Assembly: GCF_019061305.1 (NCBI RefSeq)
Contig: NZ_JAHQZT010000027.1
Span: 1-33,432, forward strand
Source: Marinobacterium weihaiense
Lineage (GTDB): Bacteria; Pseudomonadota; Gammaproteobacteria; Pseudomonadales; Balneatricaceae
DNA length: 33,432 nt
Direction: 5' to 3'
Every line of letters begins with the position of its first letter. Position 1 is the stretch's first letter. Shown here piece by piece: positions 15,435 to 27,505 of this stretch. The position numbers and the translations under genes were made by a program. Below the pieces are notes generated by a model. The model was not told where the DNA came from, searched no databases, and saw nothing but the letters and a program-made list of their open reading frames with translations.

Positions 15435-17388
15435 GCCGCTGCAGACGGCCCGCCTGAACTGGCAGGGTGAAGTACCGGAGTCCGCCGCTTTCGGCGACAT
15501 CTACTTCAACCGTGCCGGCGGCGTGGCCGAAACCGAACATGTTTTTCTGGCCGCCAACCAGCTGCCGGAGCGTTTTGCCGCCGCACATCAGCGCCCCTTC
15601 GTCATTGCCGAAACCGGTTTCGGCACCGGTCTGAACTTCCTGTGCGCCCGCCAACTCTGGTTGCAGCAGGCACCTGCGGATGCTCAGCTGCATTTCATCT
15701 CCTGCGAAAAGTTCCCGCTGAGCCGAGATGATCTGGCGCGCGCCCTGTCGGCTTTTCCCCAGTTCAGGGACGGTACGGCACAGCTGCTGGAAGGTTATCC
15801 GGCGCCGATACCCGGTTTCTTTACCCTGAGCCTGGACGGCGGCCGTGTGCTGCTGACCCTGTTGCTGGGGGATGCTCTGGAAACCCTGCCCCAGCTCGAT
15901 GCCCGGGTGGATGCCTGGTTCTTGGACGGCTTTGCCCCCGCCAAGAACCCGGAACTGTGGAATGATCACCTGTTTGCCCAAATTGCCCGCCTGAGCGGCC
16001 CCGGCACCAGCTGTGCCACCTTTACCGCTGCCGGTATCGTGCGCCGAGGCCTGCAGGCCGCCGGTTTCGAGATTCACAAGGTACCCGGTTTTGGCCGCAA
16101 GCGGGAGATGATCAGCGGCCGTTTCGGGGCTGACCATCCTGTCTCTGCGCCGCCGGAAGACCCGATCTGGTTCAAGCGTCCACCACCTGCCGATACCGGT
16201 GCGGGTGTCACGGTCATCGGTGCGGGCCTGGCGGGCGCCAGCACGGCCCGGGCGCTGGCCGAGCAGGGCATTGCCGTGACCGTCATTGAACGCCACCCGG
16301 CACCGGCCTGCGAAGGTTCGGGCAACCCTCAGGGCGCGCTCTATGCCAAGCTGCCGGCCCAGCCAACGCCGCACAGCCGCTTTCACCTGGCCGGGCTCTG
16401 CCATACCGCCGCCCGGATACAGCCGTTACGGCAGGCACGGCCGGACGTCGGCCAGCTCTGCGGCGTGCTCCAGCTGGCACCCAACGACAAGGAATTGACC
16501 CGGCAGCAGCAGCTCATTGACACCGGCGCCTACCCGGAATCCCTGGTACAGGCTGTTGATGCCGAGCGCGCCAGCGCCCTGGCCGGACAGCCCTGTGCCC
16601 GCCCGGCCCTGTTTTTCCCCACGGCCGGCTGGGTCTCACCGCCGCGCTTCTGCCAGCAGCTGCTGGACCATCCGCTGATTCGCTGTCATTACGGCGTCGA
16701 TGTCAGCGGCCTGGACCACCGTGACGGCTGCTGGCACCTGCTGGGCACGCCTTATACCGCGTCCACACTGGTCATCTGCTGCGCCACCAATGCACTGCGC
16801 TTCACCCAGCTGGCCCATCTTCCGCTCAAACCGATCCGGGGCCAGACCACCCAGACCGCCGTTCCAGCCGAGGGCCCACGGCTGCAGACCGTAGTATGCG
16901 GCGAGGGGTACATTTCACCTCCGCTGGCGGGCGAGTACTGCTTCGGCGCCTCGTTCAAGCTGCGCGATACGGCGCTGGATGTACGCGAGGAAGAACACCG
17001 CCACAACCTGGCCATCTTGGCTCGGGCTTTGCCGACATTGGGCGAGCAGCTGGCACAACAGCCGCTGCAGGGGCGCGCGGCCCTGCGCTGCAGCAGTGCC
17101 GACTACCTGCCGCTGGTCGGCCCGGTGCAGGATCAGCCGGCCTTCATCGACACCTATGCCAAACTGCGCGACGATGCCCGCTGGCCCTTCGACACACCGC
17201 CCCCGCTGCTGCCCGGCCTGTTCGTCAACTGCGGCCACGGCTCCAAGGGTCTGATCACGGCACCGCTCAGTGGGCAGTTGATCGCGGCACAGATTACCGG
17301 CGCTCCCCTGCCGATGGAACGGGAACTGGCGCGTATCCTTCACCCGGCACGATTTACCATCAAGAATCTGATCCGCAAGTCGCTATAA
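15427..17388 (+). CDS. mnmC: MnmC, bifunctional tRNA 5-methylaminomethyl-2-thiouridine biosynthesis protein
   Basis: A 653-residue two-domain enzyme of the usual length. The N-terminal domain (~1-240) is the SAM methyltransferase that converts nm5s2U to mnm5s2U; AETGFGTGLNFL is the SAM-binding loop and DAWFLDGFAPAKNPELW the family signature. The C-terminal domain (~255-640) is the FAD oxidoreductase that converts cmnm5s2U to nm5s2U; VTVIGAGLAGASTARALAE with a terminal VIE is the dinucleotide-binding fold, and NCGHGSKGLITAPLSGQLIA closes the FAD site. It acts on wobble U34 of tRNAs for Lys, Glu and Gln after MnmEG. The first ATG lies inside mrpG (eight-base overlap). No metabolic link to Mrp is known, so the linkage may be only transcriptional. 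Confidence 0.95.
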   Translation: MTEPLQTARLNWQGEVPESAAFGDIYFNRAGGVAETEHVFLAANQLPERFAAAHQRPFVIAETGFGTGLNFLCARQLWLQQAPADAQLHFISCEKFPLSRDDLARALSAFPQFRDGTAQLLEGYPAPIPGFFTLSLDGGRVLLTLLLGDALETLPQLDARVDAWFLDGFAPAKNPELWNDHLFAQIARLSGPGTSCATFTAAGIVRRGLQAAGFEIHKVPGFGRKREMISGRFGADHPVSAPPEDPIWFKRPPPADTGAGVTVIGAGLAGASTARALAEQGIAVTVIERHPAPACEGSGNPQGALYAKLPAQPTPHSRFHLAGLCHTAARIQPLRQARPDVGQLCGVLQLAPNDKELTRQQQLIDTGAYPESLVQAVDAERASALAGQPCARPALFFPTAGWVSPPRFCQQLLDHPLIRCHYGVDVSGLDHRDGCWHLLGTPYTASTLVICCATNALRFTQLAHLPLKPIRGQTTQTAVPAEGPRLQTVVCGEGYISPPLAGEYCFGASFKLRDTALDVREEEHRHNLAILARALPTLGEQLAQQPLQGRAALRCSSADYLPLVGPVQDQPAFIDTYAKLRDDARWPFDTPPPLLPGLFVNCGHGSKGLITAPLSGQLIAAQITGAPLPMERELARILHPARFTIKNLIRKSL

Positions 17389-17445
17389 TAAGAAAGACCG
17401 ACCCGGCCATGCTTGGCCCGGTTGTACAGGGCGGGAGGTAGGCTT

Positions 17446-18120
17446 ATGGCGCTTGTTATCTATGATCAGGGGTACCGTATTCAAACTCCGGTCGATTCCC
17501 TGTTTCGCCAACGGGGGGTCGAGGCGGCCAGTGCGGGCCAGGCGGCGGCAGCCACACCCGGCAGCGAAGATCCGATTCGCCAGCAGCAGGAACTGGAAAA
17601 GCGTATCGAGCTATCACAGGAACGCTTCCGGGTACCCGGAGAACCGACTCATTCAGCGCCGCCGCCCTCAGAAGACAATTACAAGACCTACGAGAAAAGT
17701 GGTGCCGCTGAACAACGCCGCGGCCGCCCCGCCCTGCGGGCTGCACAAGTCATGACCAGTCCGGTGCTCACCATTCCGCTGGAAACCAGTCTGCGCCAGG
17801 CCTGGAACCTGATGCAGGCCCAGGAAGTCTCACATCTGGTGGTCGTGGACGGGGAGCAGCGGGCACTGGGTCTCCTGGCACGGGAGGATATCATCAGGCG
17901 CGGTACCGACTCGCCGATCAGTGTCAGCCAGGCCTACCGCACCCGCATGGTGGTGGCTTCTCCCGATACCACCGTGACCAGCATCGCCGCCAGTTTTGTC
18001 CGTTATGCCATCAGTGCCATTCCGGTTGTGGCAGCAGACGATCAGTTGGAAGGCATCATTACGCGCACCGACCTGATTCGCATTCTGCTCAATGAGGAAG
18101 GACTGGACCGCTGGGCCTGA
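17446..18120 (+). CDS. CBS-domain pair protein
   Basis: A 224-residue cytoplasmic protein. A conserved-looking N-terminus (ALVIYDQGYRIQTPVDSLF) leads into an Ala/Gln/Pro-rich, probably flexible region (~25-100). Two CBS motifs follow: ~102-160 (VMTSPVLTIPLETSLRQAW, SHLVVVD, GLLAREDI) and ~165-224 (TRMVVASPDTTVTSIA, ISAIPVVAAD, GIITRTDLIRILL). Paired CBS domains usually bind adenine nucleotides; no catalytic partner domain is fused here. ATG at 17446 is chosen because GGGAGGT (17433-17439) is six bases upstream; a TTG 33 bases earlier has no such site. A TATAAT at 17384-17389 in the end of mnmC could serve as a -10, with no good -35. It converges on the DUF4126 gene. The physiological role is unknown. 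Confidence 0.85.
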   Translation: MALVIYDQGYRIQTPVDSLFRQRGVEAASAGQAAAATPGSEDPIRQQQELEKRIELSQERFRVPGEPTHSAPPPSEDNYKTYEKSGAAEQRRGRPALRAAQVMTSPVLTIPLETSLRQAWNLMQAQEVSHLVVVDGEQRALGLLAREDIIRRGTDSPISVSQAYRTRMVVASPDTTVTSIAASFVRYAISAIPVVAADDQLEGIITRTDLIRILLNEEGLDRWA

Positions 18121-18143
18121 AGCCCCCACTGTCCGGATGAGCG

Positions 18144-18821
18144 TCAGGTGGGTGGCAGCCTGCGACCGGCGGCCCGTGCCGCCGTCTCCTGCAGCGGGTC
18201 GGATTCGGAGCCGGACTCACCCTGAAAGAAACGAGCCAGGGCACTGAATACCTTGCTAATAGCACGCCACAGCCGCGGCAACAGCCAGATCAGCAGCACC
18301 ACGAACGCCGCCAGCACGGCCAGGAACCACAGCGGGTGATTGAGCGCGGCCCATAATCCGCCCAGCACCAGCAGATCCTCGCTGAACGAGGCCGTCCAGT
18401 TACTGAGCGGCTCCGGCGAGGTGTTGATCAATACCCGCGTGCCGGCCTTGAGGGCATGACTGCCGGCCGCCAGCGAAGCCCCGGTCAGCGCAGCGGCCAG
18501 TTCAACCGCAGGGCTGAGTTCACCCACGGCACCCGCTGCGAGAGCGGCACCGGCCGGAATACGGATGAAGGTATGCAGACCGTCCCAGCCAGTATCGACG
18601 CCGGGCGTCTTGTCGGCAAAGAACTCGACACAATACATGAAGCCTGCGGCCATCAGCACCAGCGGGTCGGACACCACTTCCAACCCCGGCGGCAGGCTCA
18701 GATGCCCCAAGTTGGCCAACACCCCCAGCATCAGCACGGTGGCATACAGGTTGATGCCACTGGCCCAGGCAACGCCCATGAACAGGGCAATCATGGAGGT
18801 AATCTGGTCCAGTTGCTCCAC
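18144..18821 (-). CDS. DUF4126-family membrane protein
   Basis: A 225-residue inner-membrane protein with about five hydrophobic segments. The N-terminal part is typical of the DUF4126 family: ALFMGVAWASGINLYATVLMLG, then a loop with FFADKTPGVDTGWDGLHTFIRIP, a conserved signature. A Gly/Ala-rich centre (AALTGASLAAGSHALKAGTRVLIN) and a C-terminal helix pair (LWFLAVLAAFVVLLIWLLP) follow; the tail is charged. The function of the family is not established. The start is GTG at 18821, with GAGGT seven bases upstream. It lies ten bases after yheU and is the last gene of the ligA-yheU run; it ends 23 bases from the convergent CBS gene, with no clear terminator between them. Confidence 0.8.
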   Translation of the reverse strand: MEQLDQITSMIALFMGVAWASGINLYATVLMLGVLANLGHLSLPPGLEVVSDPLVLMAAGFMYCVEFFADKTPGVDTGWDGLHTFIRIPAGAALAAGAVGELSPAVELAAALTGASLAAGSHALKAGTRVLINTSPEPLSNWTASFSEDLLVLGGLWAALNHPLWFLAVLAAFVVLLIWLLPRLWRAISKVFSALARFFQGESGSESDPLQETAARAAGRRLPPT

Positions 18822-18831
18822 TGCGGCTACC

Positions 18832-21443
<2,612 letters not shown>

Positions 21444-21536
21444 TCAGGTTCTGGGTTGAGGCAATCGATCGGCATCGGGCGGCGTTCAGCCCGTGCTGGT
21501 GGCGAGCCGCATCAGGCTGGCGGCTGGCGGACAAGC

Positions 21537-21560
21537 AAAAGCGGGCCTCAGTTGGCCCGC
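21537..21560 (-). terminator. Intrinsic terminator overlapping the zipA stop codon
   Basis: Read on the minus strand, GCGGGCC pairs perfectly with GGCCCGC around a six-base loop (AACTGA), followed immediately by TTTT. The loop contains the zipA TGA. This should end the ccm-zipA transcript and leave ligA needing its own promoter in the remaining ~100 bases, in which I see no convincing -35/-10 pair. Confidence 0.8.
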
Positions 21561-22744
21561 CGTTGACGCTGGTGCATCTCGAAGTCACGGATGCGTTCGC
21601 GGTAGTGTTCCTTGGTTTGCGGCCGCATCACCGAGCGGTCCTCGTCCAGCAGGTCGCCGTTGAGGTGCTTGGCCAACGTCTCCGCGGTGGCCAACATGCA
21701 CTCGTATGCAGTCATGGTGTCGGTGGGCTCATCCATCGACATGAAGAAGGTAACCGCCGGTGTTTCCAGAGCTTCCAGGTTGTCCGGGTCGAAGGTCCCC
21801 GGCGCGACCGCGTTAGCCATGCTGAACTGAATCGGCGCATCGGGGCGGCTGTCTTCCGGGCGGTGGTAAATATCCATGTCACCCCACTCCATGCCACAGG
21901 CCGTCACGACCCGGTTCAATGCCGGACCGGGCAGATAAGCCCCCTGGCGCCCGACCACGGTAATGACCAGCACATGCTCGGGATCCGGCGTATGTTTCAG
22001 GCCGCGATTGCTGCGCACCGGCGTGTTCTGCGGCGCTGGTTCAGGATCGGGAACAGGGGCTGGCTCTTGTGCCGGCTCCGCAACCGGCTCGGATACGACC
22101 TGTTCAGCTGCCTGTGTCTCACGCACAGCGGGCTCCGCTTGGGTGGGTTCCCGCATTTCATGAAGCTGCGGCTCGACGGTCTTGGCCTCCATGGGGGTGT
22201 CCGTACCAGAGAGACGCTCAGTGTGAATCTCCTCTGATACTTTTACCCTGTGATCCGCCGATTCGGCACGGGGTACATCATCCCATTCGGGCAACGGCAC
22301 TTCTGTTTCATGTATGCGCGTTTCTGTTTCGGGGGCGCTTTCCACCTCATCCAGTAACACGGGGATAGGGGTTTCTCGGGGCTTGAGCTCCGGAGAGACC
22401 GGGTCCTCCGGCACGCGCGGTGTCGCGGCTGCTGACGGGCGTCGCCCACCCGGTTTTACCGCTGGAATGTCATCAAACAGGGGGTCTGGGCCCGAGCCGT
22501 TATCCGCCTCGGCAAAGCCGGGCTCGATACGCTCGTCTGCCGCCTGCCCCCCTCGCATACGAGCCCCGCCGTTAGGCAGTTCGGGGTTATTGGGGTCATC
22601 CTCGGACAGTTCCGACAGGGTACGGTCGATCTCCAGTCGCAAGCGGCTGCGATTGGCACTGACACGGCGCCAACCATCCACCAGAATCAGAATCACAATC
22701 AGTACACCGCCGATGATGAGCCACTCGCGTAGACTGATATCCAT
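21548..22744 (-). CDS. zipA: ZipA, cell division protein
   Basis: A 398-residue division protein that tethers FtsZ to the inner membrane. An N-terminal membrane anchor (residues ~8-24, WLIIGGVLIVILILVDG) precedes a basic patch, a long Glu/Pro-rich linker (~45-245) typical of ZipA, and the C-terminal FtsZ-binding domain (~258-398) with HVLVITVVGRQGAYLPGPAL, IQFSMANAVAPGTF and AVTFFMSMDEP. ATG at 22744 has a TAAGG nine bases upstream. In many gammaproteobacteria zipA follows smc and precedes ligA; here ligA is still downstream, but ccmI is only 36 bases upstream and smc is absent from the window. Confidence 0.92.
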   Translation of the reverse strand: MDISLREWLIIGGVLIVILILVDGWRRVSANRSRLRLEIDRTLSELSEDDPNNPELPNGGARMRGGQAADERIEPGFAEADNGSGPDPLFDDIPAVKPGGRRPSAAATPRVPEDPVSPELKPRETPIPVLLDEVESAPETETRIHETEVPLPEWDDVPRAESADHRVKVSEEIHTERLSGTDTPMEAKTVEPQLHEMREPTQAEPAVRETQAAEQVVSEPVAEPAQEPAPVPDPEPAPQNTPVRSNRGLKHTPDPEHVLVITVVGRQGAYLPGPALNRVVTACGMEWGDMDIYHRPEDSRPDAPIQFSMANAVAPGTFDPDNLEALETPAVTFFMSMDEPTDTMTAYECMLATAETLAKHLNGDLLDEDRSVMRPQTKEHYRERIRDFEMHQRQRRAN

Positions 22745-22780
22745 TGTTGTCGCCTTACCCCGTTGATGAAACGCCGAAGA

Positions 22781-24025
22781 TTACTGTACCACTTGGTCTA
22801 TGACCAGTGTAACAGGCTCGGAATTGCCTGTGGTAGCAACCGGCGCCACCAGACCCTGAAGGTCGCCGGCCTGAGGCTGAGGCTGACCGGACAGGCTGAC
22901 TCGGGCGCTGACTTCCACTTCAGCATGGGATGACAGGCGCGCCTGGGGCGTCATGGCCATGGCGTCGGTCAGCTCGATTTCCAAAGGCAGATCCTTGACC
23001 TGGCGTTTGACCGCTGCCAGCGGCATGCGGCCACCTACCGGACGGGCAAAGATAAACAGAGTCTGCTCGGGGTCCACCTGCGCCGCCAGCTCCGGCGACA
23101 GTGCCACCTGCAGCACGATGCTGGCTTCCGCCAGTTCGGGCAGATCCGGTACCGGCTGGCCGGCCGCGATCAGTTCATCACGGGCCCGCTGGATACCGCT
23201 GCGCAGGGAGTCGGCCGCCTGACCGTCGGCGTTGATCAATGCCTTGCGCCAATGTTCGATGGCCGCGGTGTAGTTCTGCTGTTCGAAGGCGTCGATGCCC
23301 AGCAACCCCAGGGCGGCAATTTCGTAGGGCTCTCGCATCAAAGTGGCGTCGATCTGGGCCCGTACGGCATCATCCATCCCCCCGTCACGCGCAAAATACA
23401 TGGCCTGCGCAAGCTGTCCCATGACACTGGCATACTGGGGCGCCTCTTCAGGCAGGTAGTTCAGCACTTGACGGAAGGCGTCCACACCGGCGGCGTAGTC
23501 ACCGGCATTCATGTGCGTATTGGCCAGCAGGTACCAGCCTTCCGGGTTCTCCGGGTCATTGGCCAGCTGGGTTTCCAGCGCAGCCACAGCCTGCTCCAGC
23601 GTTGGCTGCTGGCCGTCACCCGGTGCCGGCATGTTCAGCGCCACCGCCAGGTCATCGGCTCGCCCCAGATGGTTATACAGTCCCAGTGCAGCGGCGGGAA
23701 TCATCAGCGCCAGCAGTGTGACCGTCACCAGCTGTGCCTGCCCTACAGGACGACGCGGGCTGGATGTCTGTGGCGCCACCTCGGCATCGATCAGCAGGTT
23801 GCGTTCCAGCTCCAGTTTCAGCGTCGCGAACTCGGCATCCGCAAGCGTGCCCTGCGCACGTTCGTGCTCCAGCTCGGCCAGCCGTTCGCGGAAGATATCC
23901 ACGTTTTGCTGTTGGCGGTCGACAGCTTCGGCACGGCTACGGCGCTGATACCGCAGCAACGGCCAGAACATGATGGCAATGGCGATCAGGGTCAGTACCC
24001 CAATGCCGATCCACAGATTGATCAT
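22781..24025 (-). CDS. ccmI: CcmI, TPR apocytochrome c chaperone
   Basis: A 414-residue cytochrome c biogenesis protein. Two N-terminal membrane helices (about 3-22 and 92-112) flank a cytoplasmic, coiled-coil-like loop (QQNVDIFRERLAELEHERAQG). A periplasmic TPR region follows at ~135-280 (NPEGWYLLANTHMNAGDYAAGVDAF). The C-terminal domain carries repeated beta-rich segments (IVLQVALSPELAAQ, LFIFARPVGGRMPLAAVKRQ). CcmI binds apocytochrome C-termini and hands them to the CcmFH ligation complex. It overlaps ccmH by four bases (ATGA). It is separate from ccmH, unlike the fused E. coli CcmH. Confidence 0.92.
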   Translation of the reverse strand: MINLWIGIGVLTLIAIAIMFWPLLRYQRRSRAEAVDRQQQNVDIFRERLAELEHERAQGTLADAEFATLKLELERNLLIDAEVAPQTSSPRRPVGQAQLVTVTLLALMIPAAALGLYNHLGRADDLAVALNMPAPGDGQQPTLEQAVAALETQLANDPENPEGWYLLANTHMNAGDYAAGVDAFRQVLNYLPEEAPQYASVMGQLAQAMYFARDGGMDDAVRAQIDATLMREPYEIAALGLLGIDAFEQQNYTAAIEHWRKALINADGQAADSLRSGIQRARDELIAAGQPVPDLPELAEASIVLQVALSPELAAQVDPEQTLFIFARPVGGRMPLAAVKRQVKDLPLEIELTDAMAMTPQARLSSHAEVEVSARVSLSGQPQPQAGDLQGLVAPVATTGNSEPVTLVIDQVVQ

Positions 24026-24531
24026 TGGTCAGAATCCCGTTGCAATAACTTGTTGAGGCGTTCCGCCTCTTCGGTGCTGAGGCTGTCGCTGGCCTGATAA
24101 CGGCCCGGCGCTGCAGGCGGCGTGGCCTCACTAGTGGATGCACTGTTCTGGCGACGATTGCGGCTGATCAGCACCACCACCAGAATGCCGATGCCCAGCA
24201 GTACAAAGGGGCCATACCAGAGCAGCCAGGTGGTTTCGTTGACCCGCGGCCGATACAGCACGAAATCGCCATAGCGCGTCACCATGAAGTCGATGATGCT
24301 CTCGTTCGGTTCACCCGCCTCGAGCATGCGGTGCACCTCGCGCCGCAAGTCCGCCGCCAGCGGTGCATCCGAATCAGCGATGTTCTGATTCTGACACTTG
24401 GGACAGCGCAGTTCGTTGGTCAGCTGCTGAAAGCGTTCTTCCTTCTGCTCGTCCGAAAACTCGTAGGCATCAATGGCTGCCTGCGCCGACAGCGGCACCA
24501 GCAGCATCAGCCACATCAGCAGGGCTCTCAT
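24022..24531 (-). CDS. ccmH: CcmH, periplasmic apocytochrome c reductase
   Basis: A 169-residue protein with a signal peptide (cleavage likely after ~19, AQAA), the redox motif L-R-C-x-x-C (C43 and C46 in ELRCPKCQNQNIADSDAPLA), a three-helix bundle, and a membrane anchor at about 105-125. It keeps the CXXCH cysteines of apocytochromes reduced, with CcmG, before heme attachment. It is the short CcmH/CycL form. Its start overlaps the ccmG stop, and its stop overlaps ccmI, each as ATGA. Confidence 0.94.
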   Translation of the reverse strand: MRALLMWLMLLVPLSAQAAIDAYEFSDEQKEERFQQLTNELRCPKCQNQNIADSDAPLAADLRREVHRMLEAGEPNESIIDFMVTRYGDFVLYRPRVNETTWLLWYGPFVLLGIGILVVVLISRNRRQNSASTSEATPPAAPGRYQASDSLSTEEAERLNKLLQRDSDQ

Positions 24532-25079
24532 GAGCGGCTCTCCTGTTCCACCTGGGCCATGACCTGTTTCAGTGTCTTCCAGACCTCGGCATCCACTGCG
24601 CCAACGTGGCGATAACGCACACGCCCTTCCGGATCCAGAACATAGGTTTCCGGCGCACCGTACACACCCATGTCGAGGCCCAGACTACCGTCCTGATCCA
24701 GCACCACCTTTTGATAGGGATTGAGATAACGGCGCAGCCACTCGCGCGCCTTGCCCGGCTCATCCTTGTAGTTGATGCCGTAGATGGTGACGTTTTCATC
24801 CTGTGCCAAACGATTGAGGAAGCCATGCTCTTCCTTACAGGTCGGACACCAAGTGGCCCAGACATTCAACAGCGCCACTTCACCCTTGAGGTCGTCCGGT
24901 GTCAGCAGCCGTGACGGCTCGGTCAGCGACGGCAGCTCGAACGCCGGTATCGGGCGCTTTTTATCCGCCAGCTCTGAGGGCAGCTCGGTCGGATCGATCG
25001 ACAGCCCGCGCCAGAGAAAGAGGCCCAGCAGCAGAAACAGGGCCAGCGGAATGAAAGCCAACAGTTTGCGATTGTTCAT
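24528..25079 (-). CDS. ccmG: CcmG/DsbE thioredoxin-like oxidoreductase
   Basis: A 183-residue membrane-anchored periplasmic thioredoxin. The N-terminal anchor is at ~7-25, followed by a thioredoxin fold with the active site W77-C-P-T-C81 (NVWATWCPTCKEEHGFL) and the GAPETYVLDPEGRVRYRHVG segment, which holds the cis-proline region and the CcmG-typical acidic environment. It passes electrons from CcdA or DsbD to CcmH/apocytochrome. ATG at 25079 is preceded by GAGAGG and lies nine bases after the ccmF stop. Confidence 0.94.
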   Translation of the reverse strand: MNNRKLLAFIPLALFLLLGLFLWRGLSIDPTELPSELADKKRPIPAFELPSLTEPSRLLTPDDLKGEVALLNVWATWCPTCKEEHGFLNRLAQDENVTIYGINYKDEPGKAREWLRRYLNPYQKVVLDQDGSLGLDMGVYGAPETYVLDPEGRVRYRHVGAVDAEVWKTLKQVMAQVEQESRS

Positions 25080-25088
25080 CTGAACCTC

Positions 25089-27047
25089 TCAGCTTGTAGC
25101 GGCCGCAATGGCACGACGCTTGCGATAGCGGGGATCCGAGGCAGCCAGCAGACCGCCAAAGGTCATCAGCAGGCCACCCAGCCACAACCAGCGCACATAG
25201 GGCTTGTACTGAACACGCACGGCCCAGGCGCCGTTTTCAAGCGGTTCACCCAGTGCCACGTAGAGATCACGGGTGAAGCCCGGATCAATAGCGGCTTCGG
25301 TCATGACGTTACCACGCGCGGTGTACAGGCGCTTTTCAGGCTTCATTTCGGCATAGGTTTTGCCATCGAGCATAACCCGAATCTGACCCTGATCTGACGT
25401 GTAGTTCGGGCCTTCGACATGACGGTTGCCTTCATAGATAAAGGTGTAGTCACGGAAGGTGATCGAATCGCCCGGTTGCATGCGCATGTCACGCTGTTCG
25501 CTGTAGATGGAAACCAGTGCCACACCGACCACCAGCACGGCTACACCCAAGTGCGCCAGTACCATGCCATAGTAGCTGCGTGTCTGTTTGAGCAGTCCAG
25601 CCAGCTTCTCACGGCGATGACGCAGGCGGTTGTAAAGATCACGGCCCCCTGCCAGTACCACCCACCAGGCGAGTACCAGACCAATAGTGACCCAGGCCTG
25701 AAGCTCACCCGCGTACAGCCAGGTTGCTGCCAGCCCCAGTACCAACGCGCACAGCCCTGGCAGCCACAGCTGATGCACCAGCATGGACATCGGCGTCTGC
25801 TTCCAGCGGCTGACGACCCCGGCCCCCATGAACACCAGCATGATCGCCATCAGCGGCACGAACAGGGCATTGAAGTACGGCGGGCCCACGGACAGCTTGC
25901 CCATGCCCAGCGCGTCCACGATCAGCGGGTAGATGGTCCCCAGCAGCACCATGGCGCAAGATACGACCAGCAACACGTTGTTCACCAGCAGCAGGCTTTC
26001 ACGCGACAGCAGCCCGAAGGAGGACTCACTGCGCATCTGCCCGGCGCGGATGGCATACAGCAGCAGGGAGCCGCCAATCACCACCGCCAGCATGATCAGA
26101 ATAAACAAACCGCGCTCAGGATCGGAGGCGAAGGCGTGTACCGACGTCAGCACACCGGAACGTACCAGGAAGGTACCCAGTAGACTGAGCGAGAAGGCAA
26201 AGATTGCCAGCAGCACAGTCCAGCTTTTGAACACGCCGCGTTTTTCGGTCACGGCCAGGCTGTGGATAAGGGCAGTACCCACCAGCCAAGGCATCAGGGA
26301 AGCGTTTTCAACCGGGTCCCAGAACCACCAGCCGCCCCAACCCAGCTCGTAATAGGCCCACCAACTGCCCAGTGCGATGCCCAGGGTCAGAAACGCCCAC
26401 GCCACTGACGTCCAGGGACGTGACCAACGTGCCCAGGCGGCATCCAGGCGCCCGCTCAGCAGCGCCGCGATGGCAAAGGCAAAAGATACGGCAAAGCCGA
26501 CATAACCCATGTACAGCATCGGCGGGTGCACGATCAGACCGAAGTCCTGCAGCAACGGATTCAGGTCCGCACCTTCCTGCGGGAAGCCCGGCAAATAACG
26601 TTCGAACGGACTGGAAGTGAACAGGATAAACAGATAGAAACCGATCGAGACCCAACCCATCACCGCCAGCACGCGGGCAATGATGTCCTGTGGCAAATTA
26701 CGGCTTTTGATCGCCACCGCCAGCGTCCAGGCCGCCAGAATCAGCACCCACAGCAACAGCGAGCCTTCATGACCGCCCCAGACGGCGCTCAGGCGGTAAT
26801 ACCAGGGCAGAGCCGTATTGGAGTTGCTGGCGACATACACCACGGAAAAGTCATTGTCGAGAAAGGACCAGCTCAGACACAGGAAACTGATCAGAGTGAA
26901 CAAGAACATGCCCTTGCTGAGCGGGCGGGCAAAATCCATCCACAACGCATTGCCACGACTGGCCCCTACCATCGGAACAGTCGCCAGCAGAACCGCGAAA
27001 CACAGTGCCAGAATCAGGGTGTACTCACCCAGTTCAGGGATAATCAT
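25089..27047 (-). CDS. ccmF: CcmF, heme lyase subunit
   Basis: A 652-residue polytopic inner-membrane protein, the usual CcmF length, with about 14 hydrophobic segments. The tryptophan-rich WWD motif is at residues 236-255 ([20 protein letters not shown]). Conserved histidines occur in [10 protein letters not shown] and [13 protein letters not shown] large periplasmic domain lies near the C-terminus (~515-620). CcmF takes heme from holo-CcmE and, with CcmH and CcmI, forms the thioether bonds of c-type cytochromes. The start overlaps the ccmE stop as ATGA. Confidence 0.95.
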   Translation of the reverse strand: MIIPELGEYTLILALCFAVLLATVPMVGASRGNALWMDFARPLSKGMFLFTLISFLCLSWSFLDNDFSVVYVASNSNTALPWYYRLSAVWGGHEGSLLLWVLILAAWTLAVAIKSRNLPQDIIARVLAVMGWVSIGFYLFILFTSSPFERYLPGFPQEGADLNPLLQDFGLIVHPPMLYMGYVGFAVSFAFAIAALLSGRLDAAWARWSRPWTSVAWAFLTLGIALGSWWAYYELGWGGWWFWDPVENASLMPWLVGTALIHSLAVTEKRGVFKSWTVLLAIFAFSLSLLGTFLVRSGVLTSVHAFASDPERGLFILIMLAVVIGGSLLLYAIRAGQMRSESSFGLLSRESLLLVNNVLLVVSCAMVLLGTIYPLIVDALGMGKLSVGPPYFNALFVPLMAIMLVFMGAGVVSRWKQTPMSMLVHQLWLPGLCALVLGLAATWLYAGELQAWVTIGLVLAWWVVLAGGRDLYNRLRHRREKLAGLLKQTRSYYGMVLAHLGVAVLVVGVALVSIYSEQRDMRMQPGDSITFRDYTFIYEGNRHVEGPNYTSDQGQIRVMLDGKTYAEMKPEKRLYTARGNVMTEAAIDPGFTRDLYVALGEPLENGAWAVRVQYKPYVRWLWLGGLLMTFGGLLAASDPRYRKRRAIAAATS

Positions 27048-27505
27048 TTATTGAACTCCTGACCTTCCGGCATCGGCATTTTGCCCGCTTTGGCCAGGGC
27101 TTCTGCCACTTCCGGCGGCATGTAGTTTTCATCGTGCTTGGCCAGCACTTCAACGGCCTCCAGCACACCGTGCTCGTTCAGGGCGCCCTGGGCAACAATC
27201 CCCTGCCCCTCACGGAACAGGTCCGGCAGAATGCCAACGTACTCCACGGTCACGGTCTTGTCGTAGTCAGTCACATCGAAACTGACAAACAGCGATTCCG
27301 GATCGCGCTTGATACTACCTTCCACAACCATACCGCCGGCACGGATGCGCGTATCCTGGGGTGCTTCACCGGCCGCAATCTGAGTCGGCGAATAGAACAG
27401 GTTGATGTTCTGATTCAGCGCGAACAGTGTCAGGCCAACGGCCACACTGACGCCGACCACTATGAACATCACCAGCATAAGGCGCTGCTTACGTTTCGGT
27501 GTCAT
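27044..27505 (-). CDS. ccmE: CcmE, periplasmic heme chaperone
   Basis: A 153-residue protein with an N-terminal membrane anchor (~8-30) and an OB-fold periplasmic domain. The covalent heme-binding histidine is H124 in [17 protein letters not shown], and Y128 is the conserved heme ligand; these correspond to His130 and Tyr134 of E. coli CcmE. It carries heme from CcmC to CcmF. It overlaps ccmD at its start and ccmF at its stop by four bases each. Confidence 0.95.
   Translation of the reverse strand: MTPKRKQRLMLVMFIVVGVSVAVGLTLFALNQNINLFYSPTQIAAGEAPQDTRIRAGGMVVEGSIKRDPESLFVSFDVTDYDKTVTVEYVGILPDLFREGQGIVAQGALNEHGVLEAVEVLAKHDENYMPPEVAEALAKAGKMPMPEGQEFNK

Noticed and set aside
17401-17424. GGCC-containing stem-loop after mnmC as a terminator
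   Set aside because: The stem has a C-C mismatch and no T-run, and it lies just before the CBS gene ribosome binding site.
18121-18143. Bidirectional terminator between the CBS and DUF4126 genes
   Set aside because: Only a short, bulged CCCAC/GTGGG pairing with a long loop can be drawn, and no T-run follows on either strand.
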